This document shows, piece after piece, positions 14,874-24,200 of a stretch of 52,661 nucleotides of DNA (within the stretch, counting starts at the first letter, position 1; each line of letters begins with the position of its first letter). Source of the stretch: CAYTES01 sp964436935 (GTDB lineage Bacteria; Patescibacteriota; Gracilibacteria; UBA1369; UBA12473); the NCBI GenBank assembly GCA_964436935.1, contig CAYTES010000004.1:1-52661 (forward strand). The letters are read 5' to 3'. The notes below the pieces were generated by a model, which had not been told where the DNA came from, made no database searches, and saw nothing but the letters and a program-made list of their open reading frames with translations. The position numbers were made by a program, and so were the translations under genes.

Positions 14874-15765
14874 TTTTTTTGCGAATCAATAGCGGGTAAA
14901 GGGCCAAAAGGCTGCTCATTATTCCAATGCCCATCGCGGTGAGAAGTTCTATGCCGATCAACCGTTCGTAACGCACATGGATTGAGATGAGCCCCGTTTG
15001 TTCCAGATTGATGCCGGTGGAAAATAAGAATAATAGAATTAAACTCAACAGGACTGCGCCAATGCCATAGAGGCTTCCTTCAATCATAAAAGGGGTTCGG
15101 ATGAAATTCAAAGGCGCCCCAACCAATTTCATGATTTCGATTTCTTTTTGCTTGTGAAAGATGTTGATGTGCAGGGTATTGGCGATCACCAATATACTTC
15201 CGATGATGAAGGCGACTAAAATTCCCCACAGTAATTTTTCGGTGAATTGGGTGATGACCACCAGTCGATTGGCGATGGCTTGCCCCTCATTATTGCTGTC
15301 GGTATTCATGAGAAGGCCTGTGTAGTTAGACGTTTCAATGGTTTCAAGCACTTTTTGATGTTCTTCCGGTGTCTGAGTGATGATTTGAATGCTTCCGGGT
15401 AGGGGGTTTTCCAGGTTATAATTTTCAAAAGGATTGATTGTGTCGGAGTACTGGGCCAGTAAACTTTCAAGCGCTTCATCCTTTGTGGTGTAGGTGACTT
15501 TTTTGACCTCGGGAAGTGCCTCCAGGTCGGAGAGAAAACGGTTCACCATCAGCGCATCCGCATCCTCTTTAAGGTAAAGAATTAAATCCACTTTTCCTTT
15601 AATATCCTTAATGTTTTCTTTGGCGATTACATTCACGGTGAAGATGATATTAAAAATAAATAAAATCAGTCCCATGATCACAATCGTGGAGGTGCTGAGT
15701 AGTTTATTGCGGACCATATTGTCCACCGCGATTTTAACGCTGCGTTTTAAGCTGAGGAGGTTCAT
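14866..15765 (-). CDS. ftsX: Cell division ABC-transporter-like permease FtsX
   Basis: 299 aa with the four-segment FtsX layout: TM1 at about 24-47 (STIVIMGLILFIFNIIFTV), a large extracellular domain (about 50-175), then TM2 (LLWGILVAFIIGSILVIANT), TM3 (GIGAVLLSLILLFLFS) and TM4 (LLTAMGIGIMSSLLALYPLL). It includes the FtsX cytoplasmic loop FHKQKEIEIMKLVGAP. FtsX works with the ATPase FtsE to control peptidoglycan hydrolases at the septum. No ftsE is in this window. The ATG lies 32 bases inside the preceding RibL-like gene, so translation is probably coupled. Confidence 0.92.
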   Translation of the reverse strand: MNLLSLKRSVKIAVDNMVRNKLLSTSTIVIMGLILFIFNIIFTVNVIAKENIKDIKGKVDLILYLKEDADALMVNRFLSDLEALPEVKKVTYTTKDEALESLLAQYSDTINPFENYNLENPLPGSIQIITQTPEEHQKVLETIETSNYTGLLMNTDSNNEGQAIANRLVVITQFTEKLLWGILVAFIIGSILVIANTLHINIFHKQKEIEIMKLVGAPLNFIRTPFMIEGSLYGIGAVLLSLILLFLFSTGINLEQTGLISIHVRYERLIGIELLTAMGIGIMSSLLALYPLLIRKKNA

Positions 15766-16258
15766 GGGAGAGAGGAGAGGTGAAAGCGATTTCGTTCGTT
15801 GCTAGGTTGATTTGGCATGCTTCATTCGATTTCATCGCTTTTTCATGCAGTGCTTTTTTGATGAGGGAGCTTTTGTAGACCTGCGGCTCGTATGCATCCA
15901 GGCGAATGATCTCCGCATTCAGTTTCAAGTCGATTAAAAGTTTGTGAAGTTGTTGAGTGAAAATCATTTGATCGTACCCCAGTGCAATGATGGTGGGACG
16001 ATGTTTTCGTATCACTTTGTATTTGTCATCGGAATTCCCCAAAATCGCTTTGGTGACAAAGGGGAGTTGTTGAACCGTTTTTAGTCTCGATTTTTCCGAA
16101 TGATCCGGTGCTTTTCCGCGAATATTTTTTGCCGTTCGATCTCGCGCCACCACTACAATTAGTTCATCTCCCAGTTCACTGGCTTTTTTAAGATAATGTT
16201 CGTGTCCCGCGTGCAGGTAGTCGAACGTTCCGAATGCCATGACTTTTTTACGATTCAT
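15734..16258 (-). CDS. RibL-like FAD synthetase / cytidylyltransferase-family nucleotidyltransferase
   Basis: 174 aa from the ATG at 16258 (MNRKKVMAFGTFDYLHAGH). In-frame TTG/ATG codons at 16276 and 16273 would add six residues and are less like family starts. It is a small HxGH nucleotidyltransferase: GTFDYLHAGH (HAGH at 16-19), VARDRTAKNIRGK, ALGYDQ, and QVYKSSLIKKAL near the C-terminus. These features match archaeal FAD synthetase RibL and the closely related TagD glycerol-3-phosphate cytidylyltransferases. The C-terminal YKSSLI and the kinase-only riboflavin kinase elsewhere in the window favour FAD synthesis, but substrate is not proven. The last 30 residues extend past the usual end and overlap ftsX. 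Confidence 0.8.
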   Translation of the reverse strand: MNRKKVMAFGTFDYLHAGHEHYLKKASELGDELIVVVARDRTAKNIRGKAPDHSEKSRLKTVQQLPFVTKAILGNSDDKYKVIRKHRPTIIALGYDQMIFTQQLHKLLIDLKLNAEIIRLDAYEPQVYKSSLIKKALHEKAMKSNEACQINLATNEIAFTSPLSHEPPQLKTQR

Positions 16259-16299
16259 GTCATTAAAATACATCAAAATTCATCGAGTGAATAGCTTCT

Positions 16300-16599
16300 C
16301 TAAATGAGAAAATTTAAATACAGGACAATGATGAGGAGGAAGCCACTCATCATTCCGGCAATGACATCAAATAGTTTGGTGCTTTTTCCCAGTTGTTCCA
16401 GATAGAGTTTCAAGCTGGTGAAGGCATACAATATTCCCGCCAGGATCGTGGGAATATCCAGCACACCATTTAAAATTGAAATTGTGGGGGAGTCGTAGCC
16501 TCTGCTGACCATCAAAGATGAAAAAAGATGCGTTCCAGTTAAAATCAGGAAGAAGAGGAGCGATATTTTTTTGACATTCAACACGGTTTCCATAAGCAT
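16300..16599 (-). CDS. Small three-segment membrane protein
   Basis: 99 aa from ATG 16599; a second ATG two codons on (16593) is possible. Three hydrophobic segments are visible: ISLLFFLILTGTHLFSSLMV, VLDIPTILAGILYAFTSLKL and VIAGMMSGFLLIIVLYLNFLI. No family recognised. The stop lies about 40 bases before the RibL-like gene on the same strand, so it is probably the first gene of the operon leading to ftsX and recO. It is divergent from gatC, with a T-rich stretch (16690-16720) in between. Confidence 0.65.
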   Translation of the reverse strand: MLMETVLNVKKISLLFFLILTGTHLFSSLMVSRGYDSPTISILNGVLDIPTILAGILYAFTSLKLYLEQLGKSTKLFDVIAGMMSGFLLIIVLYLNFLI

Positions 16600-16736
16600 A
16601 TATTACTTTAAATGAGTCAGGAAAAGTGGGCTTTTTTATTGACCCATTTTCTTTATGTGTTTTTTTAGATTTCATTCCGAGTCTTTGGCAAATCATTCTT
16701 TTTTTTTCTTTTTTTTTAGGATAGAATTGTTGAGCT

Positions 16737-17027
16737 ATGCAACTTTCTCACGATGAAGTCCGGCATGTGGCCAAATTGGCACGATTGAGTCTTACTGACC
16801 GCGAAGTTGATCTGTTTTCCGTTCAGCTTTCTAATATTTTGAGCTACGTCGATGTTCTAAAAGAGGTGGATACGGATCAGGTTTTACCAACCGCTCAAGT
16901 CACCGGGCTTGCGTTGCGCGCACGGGCGGATGAGGTTCAACCTTATTGCTCCGATCCCAAAGCGTTATTGGCCTGCAGTCCGCTCCCTATTCAATCGGAT
17001 CAGATCCGTGTGAAATCGGTTTTTTAG
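16737..17027 (+). CDS. gatC: Asp/Glu-tRNA amidotransferase subunit C
   Basis: 96 aa, normal for GatC. The N-terminal LSHDEVRHVAKLARLSL and the mid-region SYVDVLKEVDT are typical, as is LRADEV-like RARADEVQPY and the C-terminal IRVKSVF. With GatA and GatB it forms Gln-tRNA(Gln) or Asn-tRNA(Asn) from mischarged tRNA. gatA follows but is separated by a 177-base mobile foldback element, which has widened what was probably a spacing of about 15 bases. gatB is not in this window. Confidence 0.93.
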   Translation: MQLSHDEVRHVAKLARLSLTDREVDLFSVQLSNILSYVDVLKEVDTDQVLPTAQVTGLALRARADEVQPYCSDPKALLACSPLPIQSDQIRVKSVF

Positions 17028-17032
17028 CTTTA

Positions 17033-17209
17033 GGGTTCGTCCATAAATAAATTACCCATTTTATGTCCACTGCATCACTGAATACAATCGCTTTTCAATC
17101 GAAAAATTTCTCATCGTACCGCTGGTACGCCTCGATATTTTTCTCAATTATAGCGCCGTATTCGGCGCGCATTGAACTTAAATCTGAGTAATTTATTTCA
17201 CACGAACCC
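17033..17209. mobile_element. MITE-like foldback element, copy 1 (gatC-gatA)
   Basis: 177 bases flanked by TTA on both sides (17030-17032 and 17210-17212), which looks like a 3-base target duplication. Ends are GGGTTCGTCC... and ...ACACGAACCC. The whole element folds on itself: AAATAAATT pairs with AATTTATTT, GAATAC with GTATTC, and the tip is CGTACC-GCT-GGTACG. It has no ORF. A second copy about 91% identical lies at 43229-43406. Ends and 3-base TNA-type duplication would suit mobilisation by an IS5-group transposase, which is not present here. Confidence 0.85.
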
Positions 17210-17219
17210 TTAGCAAACT

Positions 17220-18710
17220 ATGTCTTCCCTTCATTCTCAGACCATTGTTCAGCTCCACGAGGGATTGATTCGTAAATCATTTTCCGCGGTGGAATTGGCG
17301 GAAGCTTTTCTTCAGCGCATTGAACAGTTTAATCCGACATTAAATGCCTATGTGACCATCACTCCAGAAGAGGCTTTGGCTTCGGCGCGAGCGGTGGATC
17401 AACGTATTGCTGAGGGAGAGAAAATTTCTATGTTAGCCGGAATTCCGGGTGCCATAAAAGATATTTTTAATACCAAAGGGGTGAGGACCACCTGTTGTTC
17501 TCCGGGACTTCGAGACTTTGTCCCCCCCTATGACGGTACTGCGATCACTCGCTTGAAAGAGCAGGGGCTTGTGATGTTGGGAAAAACGAATTTGGATGAA
17601 TTTGCGTGTGGAGGATCGACGGAGCATTCTTATTTTGGAGTGACCAAAAATCCATGGGATTTGAATTGTGTGGCGGGAGGTTCTTCCGGGGGATCCGCCG
17701 CTGCGGTGGCATCTGATCTTTCGGTGTATGCTTTAGGGACGGATACCGGAGGATCCATTCGCGAACCCGCTTCATTTTGTTCGGTTGCGGGGCTTAAAGT
17801 CACTTATGGACGGGTTTCCCGTTTTGGGGTTACTTCTCTGGCATCTTCGTTTGATACCATCGGCCCTTTTGCAAAAAACGTGACCGATTTGGCTCATGTG
17901 CTCAAGGGAATGGCCGGGGCTGATCCGTACGATGCCACCACGCCCGATGTGGTTGTCCCAGATTATGCCGCTTTGTTGAATGGAGAGGTGAAAGGGTTGA
18001 GGATTGGTGTGCCTAAAGAATATTTTGGTGAGGGCATTGAGGATGAGGTGAGGAAGGCGGTTTGGGATGCGCTTCATTTGTTGGAAAAATTGGGGGCGAC
18101 GCTTCATGACATTGATTTACCCATGACCAAATACGCCTTGGCGGTTTATTATGTGTTGATGCCGGCGGAACTTTCCGCCAATTTGGCTCGTTTTGACGGC
18201 ATTCGTTTCGGTTCAAAACCGTCGCAAGAAGGCGAAGAGCTTGTTGATTATTATTTCAATCAGCGTGCCGAGGGGTTTGGAAACGAGATCAAGCGTCGTA
18301 TCATGATTGGAACGTATGCGATTTCTTCCGGTTATTATGATGCTTACTATACCAAGGCGCAAAAAGTTCGTACCAAAATCATTCAAGAATTTGAATCTGC
18401 TTTTCAGGATGTGGATGTTATCTGCGCTCCGGTTTCACCTTTCCCTGCGTTTGGTATCGGTGAAAAGGCGGATGATCCCCTGGCAATGTATCTGGCCGAT
18501 GTCATGACGATCCCTGCGAATGCGGCGGGTCTTCCCGCTTTGTCGATTCCCTGTGGATTTTCGAAAAAGCACCTTCCCATCGGGTTGCAGATCATCGGGC
18601 CTCAATTTGAGGAAGGGCGGATTTTGAATGCCGGCTATGCTTATGAACAGGCGACCGACTGGCACACGAAAAAGCCTTCCGCTTATTGTGCCGATTCCAT
18701 CATGATTTAA
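17220..18710 (+). CDS. gatA: Asp/Glu-tRNA amidotransferase subunit A
   Basis: 496 aa amidase. It releases ammonia from glutamine for transamidation of mischarged tRNA. The catalytic triad is visible: Lys80 (GIPGAIKDIF), cis-Ser155 in GGSSGGSAAAV, and Ser179 in DTGGSIREPASF. Length and order match GatA (about 485-495 aa). The ATG at 17220 is eight bases after the TTA duplication of the foldback element, so the element lies immediately in the leader. The next gene, a lipoprotein, starts eight bases after the stop. Confidence 0.96.
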   Translation: MSSLHSQTIVQLHEGLIRKSFSAVELAEAFLQRIEQFNPTLNAYVTITPEEALASARAVDQRIAEGEKISMLAGIPGAIKDIFNTKGVRTTCCSPGLRDFVPPYDGTAITRLKEQGLVMLGKTNLDEFACGGSTEHSYFGVTKNPWDLNCVAGGSSGGSAAAVASDLSVYALGTDTGGSIREPASFCSVAGLKVTYGRVSRFGVTSLASSFDTIGPFAKNVTDLAHVLKGMAGADPYDATTPDVVVPDYAALLNGEVKGLRIGVPKEYFGEGIEDEVRKAVWDALHLLEKLGATLHDIDLPMTKYALAVYYVLMPAELSANLARFDGIRFGSKPSQEGEELVDYYFNQRAEGFGNEIKRRIMIGTYAISSGYYDAYYTKAQKVRTKIIQEFESAFQDVDVICAPVSPFPAFGIGEKADDPLAMYLADVMTIPANAAGLPALSIPCGFSKKHLPIGLQIIGPQFEEGRILNAGYAYEQATDWHTKKPSAYCADSIMI

Positions 18711-18718
18711 CTCTTTTT

Positions 18719-19105
18719 ATGAAAAAAATCCTTTTTTTAAGTTTGCCTTTTTTAGCTTTTTTTACGGGGTGCGGCGTTTCACCTGAAATGGACCGGCTTG
18801 CCGATACGCAAGTGGAGATTGCGTGTATTACTTTTGAATCCTTTCAATCCGAGGAAGGAACCCAAATTATAAAACCGGATGAATTTCAGGCCAAGGCGGA
18901 TGCGTTGTATGTGACCATGCAGGCCATCTTGAAAAAGCATGAATTCACGGAAGAAGACTATTTGAATTTATCCCAACAATACGCCACGAATGAAGTTTTT
19001 ACGGCGTTAGTGGATGAGAAAGCGCAAGCGGCGTGTGGTATTGATAGCCGTTCTTTTCCCATTAACCCTTTTGGGCCCGATAGCAACTCTTCTGATGATG
19101 TTTGA
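18719..19105 (+). CDS. Small putative lipoprotein
   Basis: 128 aa from ATG 18719 (MKKILFLSLPFLAFFTGCG). The N-terminus is a lipoprotein-type signal: two Lys, a hydrophobic stretch, then FFTGC with Cys18 as the likely lipidated residue; the lipobox is weak because the -3 position is Phe instead of Leu. The mature part is acidic and mostly helical (DEFQAKADALYVTMQAILKKH), with two Cys (IACITF and AACGID) that could pair. No family recognised. It starts eight bases after gatA, and the EamA gene starts one base after its stop. Confidence 0.72.
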   Translation: MKKILFLSLPFLAFFTGCGVSPEMDRLADTQVEIACITFESFQSEEGTQIIKPDEFQAKADALYVTMQAILKKHEFTEEDYLNLSQQYATNEVFTALVDEKAQAACGIDSRSFPINPFGPDSNSSDDV

Positions 19106-19106
19106 T

Positions 19107-20042
19107 ATGGATTCCCCAAATAGGAGGGGAGTGCTTTTGGCACTTTCGGCGGGGTTTTTATGGGGATTCCCCGGTATTTTGGTAAAATCCATTGAGGGGT
19201 TTAGTTTTTTGGGGCTTGCGACGTTACGCATGTTCCTTGCTTTTCTGATGATTGCGGCGGGAATTTTGATTTTTAAGAAAGGAGGGGAGCTAGTTGCTTC
19301 TTTTCGGTATTGGAAATTTTGGATTTTACTGGGACTATTGATGTCATTTCATTGGGCATGGGGGATGGCCGGGTTTCAATACACTTTGGTGGCAAACGCT
19401 TCTCTTTTTGGCAATACCACTCCTTTATTCTTGCTTTTTTTAGGGCCTTTATTTTTGGGGGAATCCTTACGAAAGCAGGAGATTATTTTTATGGCAGTTA
19501 CGTTTGTTGGGATTTTTTTGATGATCGATGGGAAAGGTTTTTCGTGGGATAATCTTCAGTTTCGGGGAGATATGTTTTCCATTTTAGGCGCTTTTTCTTT
19601 TGCCATCTATAGTATTATTGTTCGTAAGAAGCGTGCTCTTTTTCCGTTTTATATCATGATGTTTTGGTTGTTTTTAATTTCCAGCCTTTTTATGGTTTTG
19701 GGAGGATGGCTGTTTGAAATCCCTTTCACCATAGGCCCCATTCCTTCGATTTCCTGGTTTTATCTTTTGATTCTCGTGATTTTTCCTACGGTTGCGGCTC
19801 ACAGTGCGTATAATTTTAGTTTGAGTTTTTTGCGTTCCGATCAAGCGGCCACAATCATCCTTATCGGCCCTCTTTTTGCCGCTTTTTTGGGCTATTTATT
19901 TTTAGAGGAAAAACTTCCGTCACAGAGTATTTTGGGAATGGTTTTGGTGTTGTGCGGAATTTATGGAATTATTGCATTCCATTCGAATTCGCTACGGTTT
20001 TCGTGGGATAGGCTTAAGAGCTTGTTCAAAATCTCCCATTGA
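19107..20042 (+). CDS. EamA-family (DMT) transporter
   Basis: 311 aa from ATG 19107, one base after the lipoprotein stop; an ATG nine bases upstream is also in frame. Ten hydrophobic segments fall in two five-helix halves, the drug/metabolite transporter arrangement: GVLLALSAGFLWGFPGILVK opens the first half and FRGDMFSILGAFSFAIYSII the second. Substrate unknown. The last residues (KSLFKISH) are encoded by the left arm of the inverted-repeat element 20018-20178, so the original C-terminus may have been replaced when that element inserted. Confidence 0.9.
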   Translation: MDSPNRRGVLLALSAGFLWGFPGILVKSIEGFSFLGLATLRMFLAFLMIAAGILIFKKGGELVASFRYWKFWILLGLLMSFHWAWGMAGFQYTLVANASLFGNTTPLFLLFLGPLFLGESLRKQEIIFMAVTFVGIFLMIDGKGFSWDNLQFRGDMFSILGAFSFAIYSIIVRKKRALFPFYIMMFWLFLISSLFMVLGGWLFEIPFTIGPIPSISWFYLLILVIFPTVAAHSAYNFSLSFLRSDQAATIILIGPLFAAFLGYLFLEEKLPSQSILGMVLVLCGIYGIIAFHSNSLRFSWDRLKSLFKISH

Positions 20043-20178
20043 TCGTTTTTTTTGTCTTTTTGACTCCCCTGCGGGGGCCCCCATTCTAAAAGAATNNNNN
20101 NNNNNCCCCGAGTGTCGCGCCTAGCCAGACACAAAAATTCTGCAAAAATTATCTCATCGCTAGATTTTGAACAGGCTC
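20018..20178. mobile_element. Foldback element between eamA and holA, containing an assembly gap
   Basis: Arms GAGCTTGTTCAAAATCT (20018-20034) and, inverted, GAGCCTGTTCAAAATCT (20178-20162) match at 16 of 17 bases. Weaker pairing continues inward for about 25 bases (CATTGA facing CGATGA, T-runs facing A-runs). The middle holds GC-rich CCCCTGCGGGG and a 10-N gap. The left arm encodes the EamA C-terminus and the right arm ends at the first base of the holA stop codon. No ORF inside. It looks like a small non-autonomous element, of a different family from the 177-base repeat. Confidence 0.65.
20096..20105. other. Assembly gap (10 N)
   Basis: Unresolved bases in the centre of the foldback element between eamA and holA. 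True length is unknown. Confidence 0.99.
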
Positions 20179-21149
20179 TAAGGCTTGGATCCGATTTCGA
20201 TGATGAGTTTTTCCATTTGAATCAGGTACTCTATTTGGTCTGAAGGTTGATAACGGAGTTCTCCGGTTTTAAGTCCGCGGTCCATTTCAAGCAGTTTTTT
20301 GTATATTTCCTTTAATTCTTCCTGTTTGAAGTTTTTACATTGGGGTGCAATGGAGCTTACGGCATATGGATGTTGCTTGATTTTTTGGCTTATTGCTTGG
20401 TTGGAAAGTCCTTTGTTTTGAAGTTCGCGCACCTCGATGATGAGTCGGAATTGGCGTGCCATCATGGCAAAAATCATGGGCAGTTCTTCTCCTTGATCGA
20501 TGAGTTGGTGAAGAATGCTCAGTGCTTCTTTGGTTTTTTTTTGTCCCAACGCATCCGTCAGTTTAAAAATGGAAGAGGTAATACTGCTTCCTTGCCCCAA
20601 GGTTTCAATGTTTTGGGGTGTGATTTTTTTGTCGTCCGCATACTGAATTAATTTTTGAATTTCGGTATTGAGTTTCCAGAGATCGTTTCCCATGAGGGCG
20701 CTCATGCGATTTGCAGTCACTGTATCGATGGAGCCCCCGTAGCTTTGTATTTTTTCAATGATCCAATCCAAAAGTTCTTTTCCTTGTTTGGGTTTGCATT
20801 CTTCCAGGCGCGCTGTTTTTTCAAGAGTTTTAAAGAGCGTGGTTCTTTTATCCGGCGATTTGCTTTCCCAAAAAATTAAAATAGAACTTTCAGGAAGTTC
20901 CGGCAGTGCGCTGGCCATTTTTTTTAAATGTTCCGGCTTTTGACTGCTGAGGAAGTTTTTAACAATCACCATTCGTTTTTCCGCTCCAAACGGCAGACTA
21001 TTCGCGGCATCCAGGATGGAAGAAAATTCATTGCTTCCCTCCATTTCATCGATATTGAATTCGCCATGTTTTTCAATGAAAGCATTTTTCCAGCGTGTGA
21101 TTTTTTCGTGGAGTTCAAAGGTGTTTTCCCCGAAGAATAGGACAATCAT
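20178..21149 (-). CDS. holA: DNA polymerase III delta subunit HolA
   Basis: 323 aa from ATG 21149 (MIVLFFGENTFE). An in-frame TTG at 21167 adds six residues and is less likely. Delta opens the beta clamp as part of the clamp loader. Seen: N-terminal LFFGENTFELHEKI, the strand SLPFGAEKRMVIVKNFL, PDKRTTLFKTLEK, the domain-II DWIIEKIQSYGGSID, and the C-terminal domain with PMIFAMMARQFRLIIEVREL and the KQHPYAV region. The length is normal. The TAG stop begins exactly at the outer edge of the foldback element on its 3' side. Just upstream is another inverted repeat with an assembly gap. Confidence 0.9.
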   Translation of the reverse strand: MIVLFFGENTFELHEKITRWKNAFIEKHGEFNIDEMEGSNEFSSILDAANSLPFGAEKRMVIVKNFLSSQKPEHLKKMASALPELPESSILIFWESKSPDKRTTLFKTLEKTARLEECKPKQGKELLDWIIEKIQSYGGSIDTVTANRMSALMGNDLWKLNTEIQKLIQYADDKKITPQNIETLGQGSSITSSIFKLTDALGQKKTKEALSILHQLIDQGEELPMIFAMMARQFRLIIEVRELQNKGLSNQAISQKIKQHPYAVSSIAPQCKNFKQEELKEIYKKLLEMDRGLKTGELRYQPSDQIEYLIQMEKLIIEIGSKP

Positions 21150-21160
21150 GTGGCTATTGT

Positions 21161-21254
21161 AAACCAACTTGTTCCCTTCGAAAACNNNNNNNNNNNNNNN
21201 NNNNNNNNNNNNTCCCCAAATTCACGATGTTTTCTCAAGAGATCAAGTTGGTTT
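21161..21254. repeat. Inverted repeat upstream of holA, with assembly gap inside
   Basis: AAACCAACTTG at 21161-21171 faces CAAGTTGGTTT at 21244-21254. Pairing continues with small mismatches through the AAAAC that touches the gap (21181-21185) and GTTTT (21229-21233), so each arm is about 25 bases. The 27-N gap is in the loop side. This could be a hairpin repeat or another small mobile element. It occupies the whole holA leader. Confidence 0.65.
21186..21212. other. Assembly gap (27 N)
   Basis: Unresolved bases within the inverted repeat upstream of holA. True length is unknown. Confidence 0.99.
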
Positions 21255-21291
21255 TTTGTTTTTGGGATAGTATAATGCGGGTTTATTTTTT

Positions 21292-24200
21292 CTACTCTGC
21301 AACCCGTTCCGATTGAATATTCACATACTGTTCCAATCCGGGTGGGGGATTGAGTAAGATGCGTTCGTCGTAGCGCACCACCACATTCCCGTGATCATAA
21401 TTGGCCGGTCCGGAAAAGGTGCGTTGCTTCGTCAGGGGCGTCATGTCTCCATAGACGGATCCAAAGATTTCCAGGGGAGTGAACGGGTCGGTCCAATCTC
21501 CGTTTAGAATCCCACCGCTTCCATCTTCTCTTTTGGTTACATAATATACTCCCGCCATTTTTTCAACGCTTGAGTCAATATAGACTTCTCCTCCGAGCAC
21601 AATAAAGGCAATCGACGGTATTTTTTTGAGATTTGAAACGGTGCTCATATTGACGGATTGGTATTCGATATCACTTTCCACGAAAAGTGTGCCGTTTTCG
21701 ATGATGAAGGTGTACCCGCCTTCCGGTATTGTGTTGTTGCCCAAGTCCAAGACCAGATTTGCATTGCTGATTTTATACACATTTTGACTTTGATTGCTTC
21801 TTTGAATTCCGGGGGTGTTGCGTAGATTTTCAAAGTTGGTGATTTTATAATAGGTTCCCCATTCCGGATTGGAGGTGCTGGTGGTTTTTAAGGAAGAGAG
21901 GTTGTCGTTGTAGCGGCTGATGGATGTGGTGTTTTTATTTTGTTGCGTTTGAATTGTTGTTGAGTTCCATTGAATATTTTGCTGTACATCCACCAACATT
22001 TCACAGACATAACTGGAGAATCGTCCAATGAGTGTGTTGTTATCCCCTCCGTTGCAAACTTGGTTTTGAGCTCGGCTGAACATTCGACTGAAGACCAATC
22101 CATCACTGTTGCGATAATCCGGGTAGTAGCAGGTTAAGTCGAAGCCCGCGGTGGGATCTTCTTCAAAGTAAACATCACCTGCATTGCGGGTGAGCATATA
22201 AGGACAGATCACACTCACATCGGCGCTGGCTTCCAAGCGTCCTCCATCCACCTCGGTACTATTGTGAAAGCCCAATACCGGACAATCTTCCACTTCTTCG
22301 GTACAATTGAAATTTCCGTTATCGACTTGTCCCAAATAATGAATCACTACTTTATGATTCGCCTGAGCCACTTGATCCATGTGTTTTAAGGTGATTCCGT
22401 CTGTGGCGTTGATGTCCCCGGTATAACAAGGAGCCGTGTTTCCTTCTTCACACACGGGAATCTCGGTTCCATTTTCATATTTTACACTGAAGCCTCGGTA
22501 ACTCCCGTTGTTTCCGCAGTCGTTTCCATTGCCGTCGGGGGTTCCGTCGACCCAGCATCGTACTTGAGTCACGTCCGAATCATCGGCAATGTAGTAGCTG
22601 ATTTCTCCGGTTGCGGTTCCATCGGCCATTTTCCCGGGAATGGGATTGGAAATGGTATCCGTGAGTTTCACTTCATCGATACTCAGATAAGGGTCGGGAG
22701 TGTACGTTAGCTCATAAAATGCATAATCATAATCGTGGCCGTAGGGCTCCGTTTCATCAAATCCATTCGCGGTGATCACGCTGCTTCCGATCCGATAAAA
22801 TCCGAAATTATAGGTATCCACACTTTTGGTGAGAGTGTCCGCAGGAGCGGTGGTTGGTTGAGGCAATTGAATGGTGAAGGTTTCTCGACAGGTGGAGGAC
22901 TCTCCGGCTTCCACCGTGAGCGTGACTTGTCGTTCACTATCGGGACCATCGTAGGTCACGATGGTTTCATTGGTTTCCAAATAACGTTCGATGTCATCCG
23001 TGTCTTCAAATGATCCGGTTCCGGTGGTGCTCCATTCGTAAGTCAGTCCATCCGGGTCCGTCCAGTTTCTTCCTTTGGAATCCAGTGCTTGCACTTCCAA
23101 TGTTTCCGGTAAATCGTCGATGATAGTCCCTTCAGGTTGTTTTACGACAAGTGAAGTACAAACTTCTTCTATTTCTTCAATTTGACAGACATTGGAACAG
23201 CCATCGTTGTTTACGGAATTGCCGTCATCGCATTCTTCGTGCGTCCCCAAATCGTTCGGATTTTGAATAATGCCATCGCCACAGTAGTTGCTGCTGCCGC
23301 CACCACCGCCGGGATTTCCACCGCCACCTGAACTTGGAGGAGTGGTGGTTCCCGTGGAGCTGATGTATGCCGTGGTTTGACATATATTAGAGTATTCCCC
23401 CGCTTCATACACGGTGATTAAATCTCCATTCCCCCCGTTGTACTCCACGGAAAGATCGGTGCTGGTGATCGTGTTTCCGACCTTTGAGCCATTATCCGCA
23501 TTGAAAATTCCATTGAGATTGCTCGTGGTCCAAGTCCAAGGGCCCGGCCAATTGCTCGGATTCGGAGTGATCGTGAACACCACTTGACTGAACGAAGTGG
23601 TCACTTCGGGAGTGATCGCCAAGCTGATACACGCCGAGGAGGTTGGTTCCGTTTTACAGGTCGAAGAACAGCCGTCTCCGTTGGTGATGTTGCCGTCGTC
23701 ACACACTTCATCGTCCGTATTGCTGGGAATATTATCCACTCCATTGGTATCGAGAACGCCATCCCCACAGTAGGGGGTTGGTGTGGGTTCGGGCTGACAA
23801 GTGGAAGAACAACCATCGCCATTGGTGGTGTTGCCGTCATCGCAGACTTCATCATCGGTGTTGCCCGGAACATTATCGGGGCCATCGGTATCGACCATTC
23901 CATCGCCACAATAAGGCGCTCCCAAACAAGCGGGGAGGGGTTCTGAAACATAACTATCAATCAATCGAGTGCCGTAATCCGGAGCGCCTTGAGTGATCAC
24001 CGGTCCACAAAACAGGTCCACTTGGTATTGGCATACGGGATAGCCTGGAAAGCTGATCACTTCCGCGAGTGTCCAGGTTTCGGCGGTTCCCCCAAGCACT
24101 TCATCGGTGTACGAATCATAGAACACTTGGTTGGCTAAAACTTCATCAAATTCATAGGATGCCAAGCTGATATCAAATGGGTATGTGGTGTCGTTGAAAA

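Noticed and set aside
16690..16722. T-rich tract before gatC as a terminator
   Set aside because: No stem precedes it on either strand, and it lies between divergent genes, so termination makes no sense there.
23584..23946. Plus-strand ORF of 120 codons inside the large surface gene, and several others opposite the giant genes
   Set aside because: They mirror the Cys-rich, GC-skewed coding repeats of the real gene, have no start signals, and their residue content is that of antisense frames.
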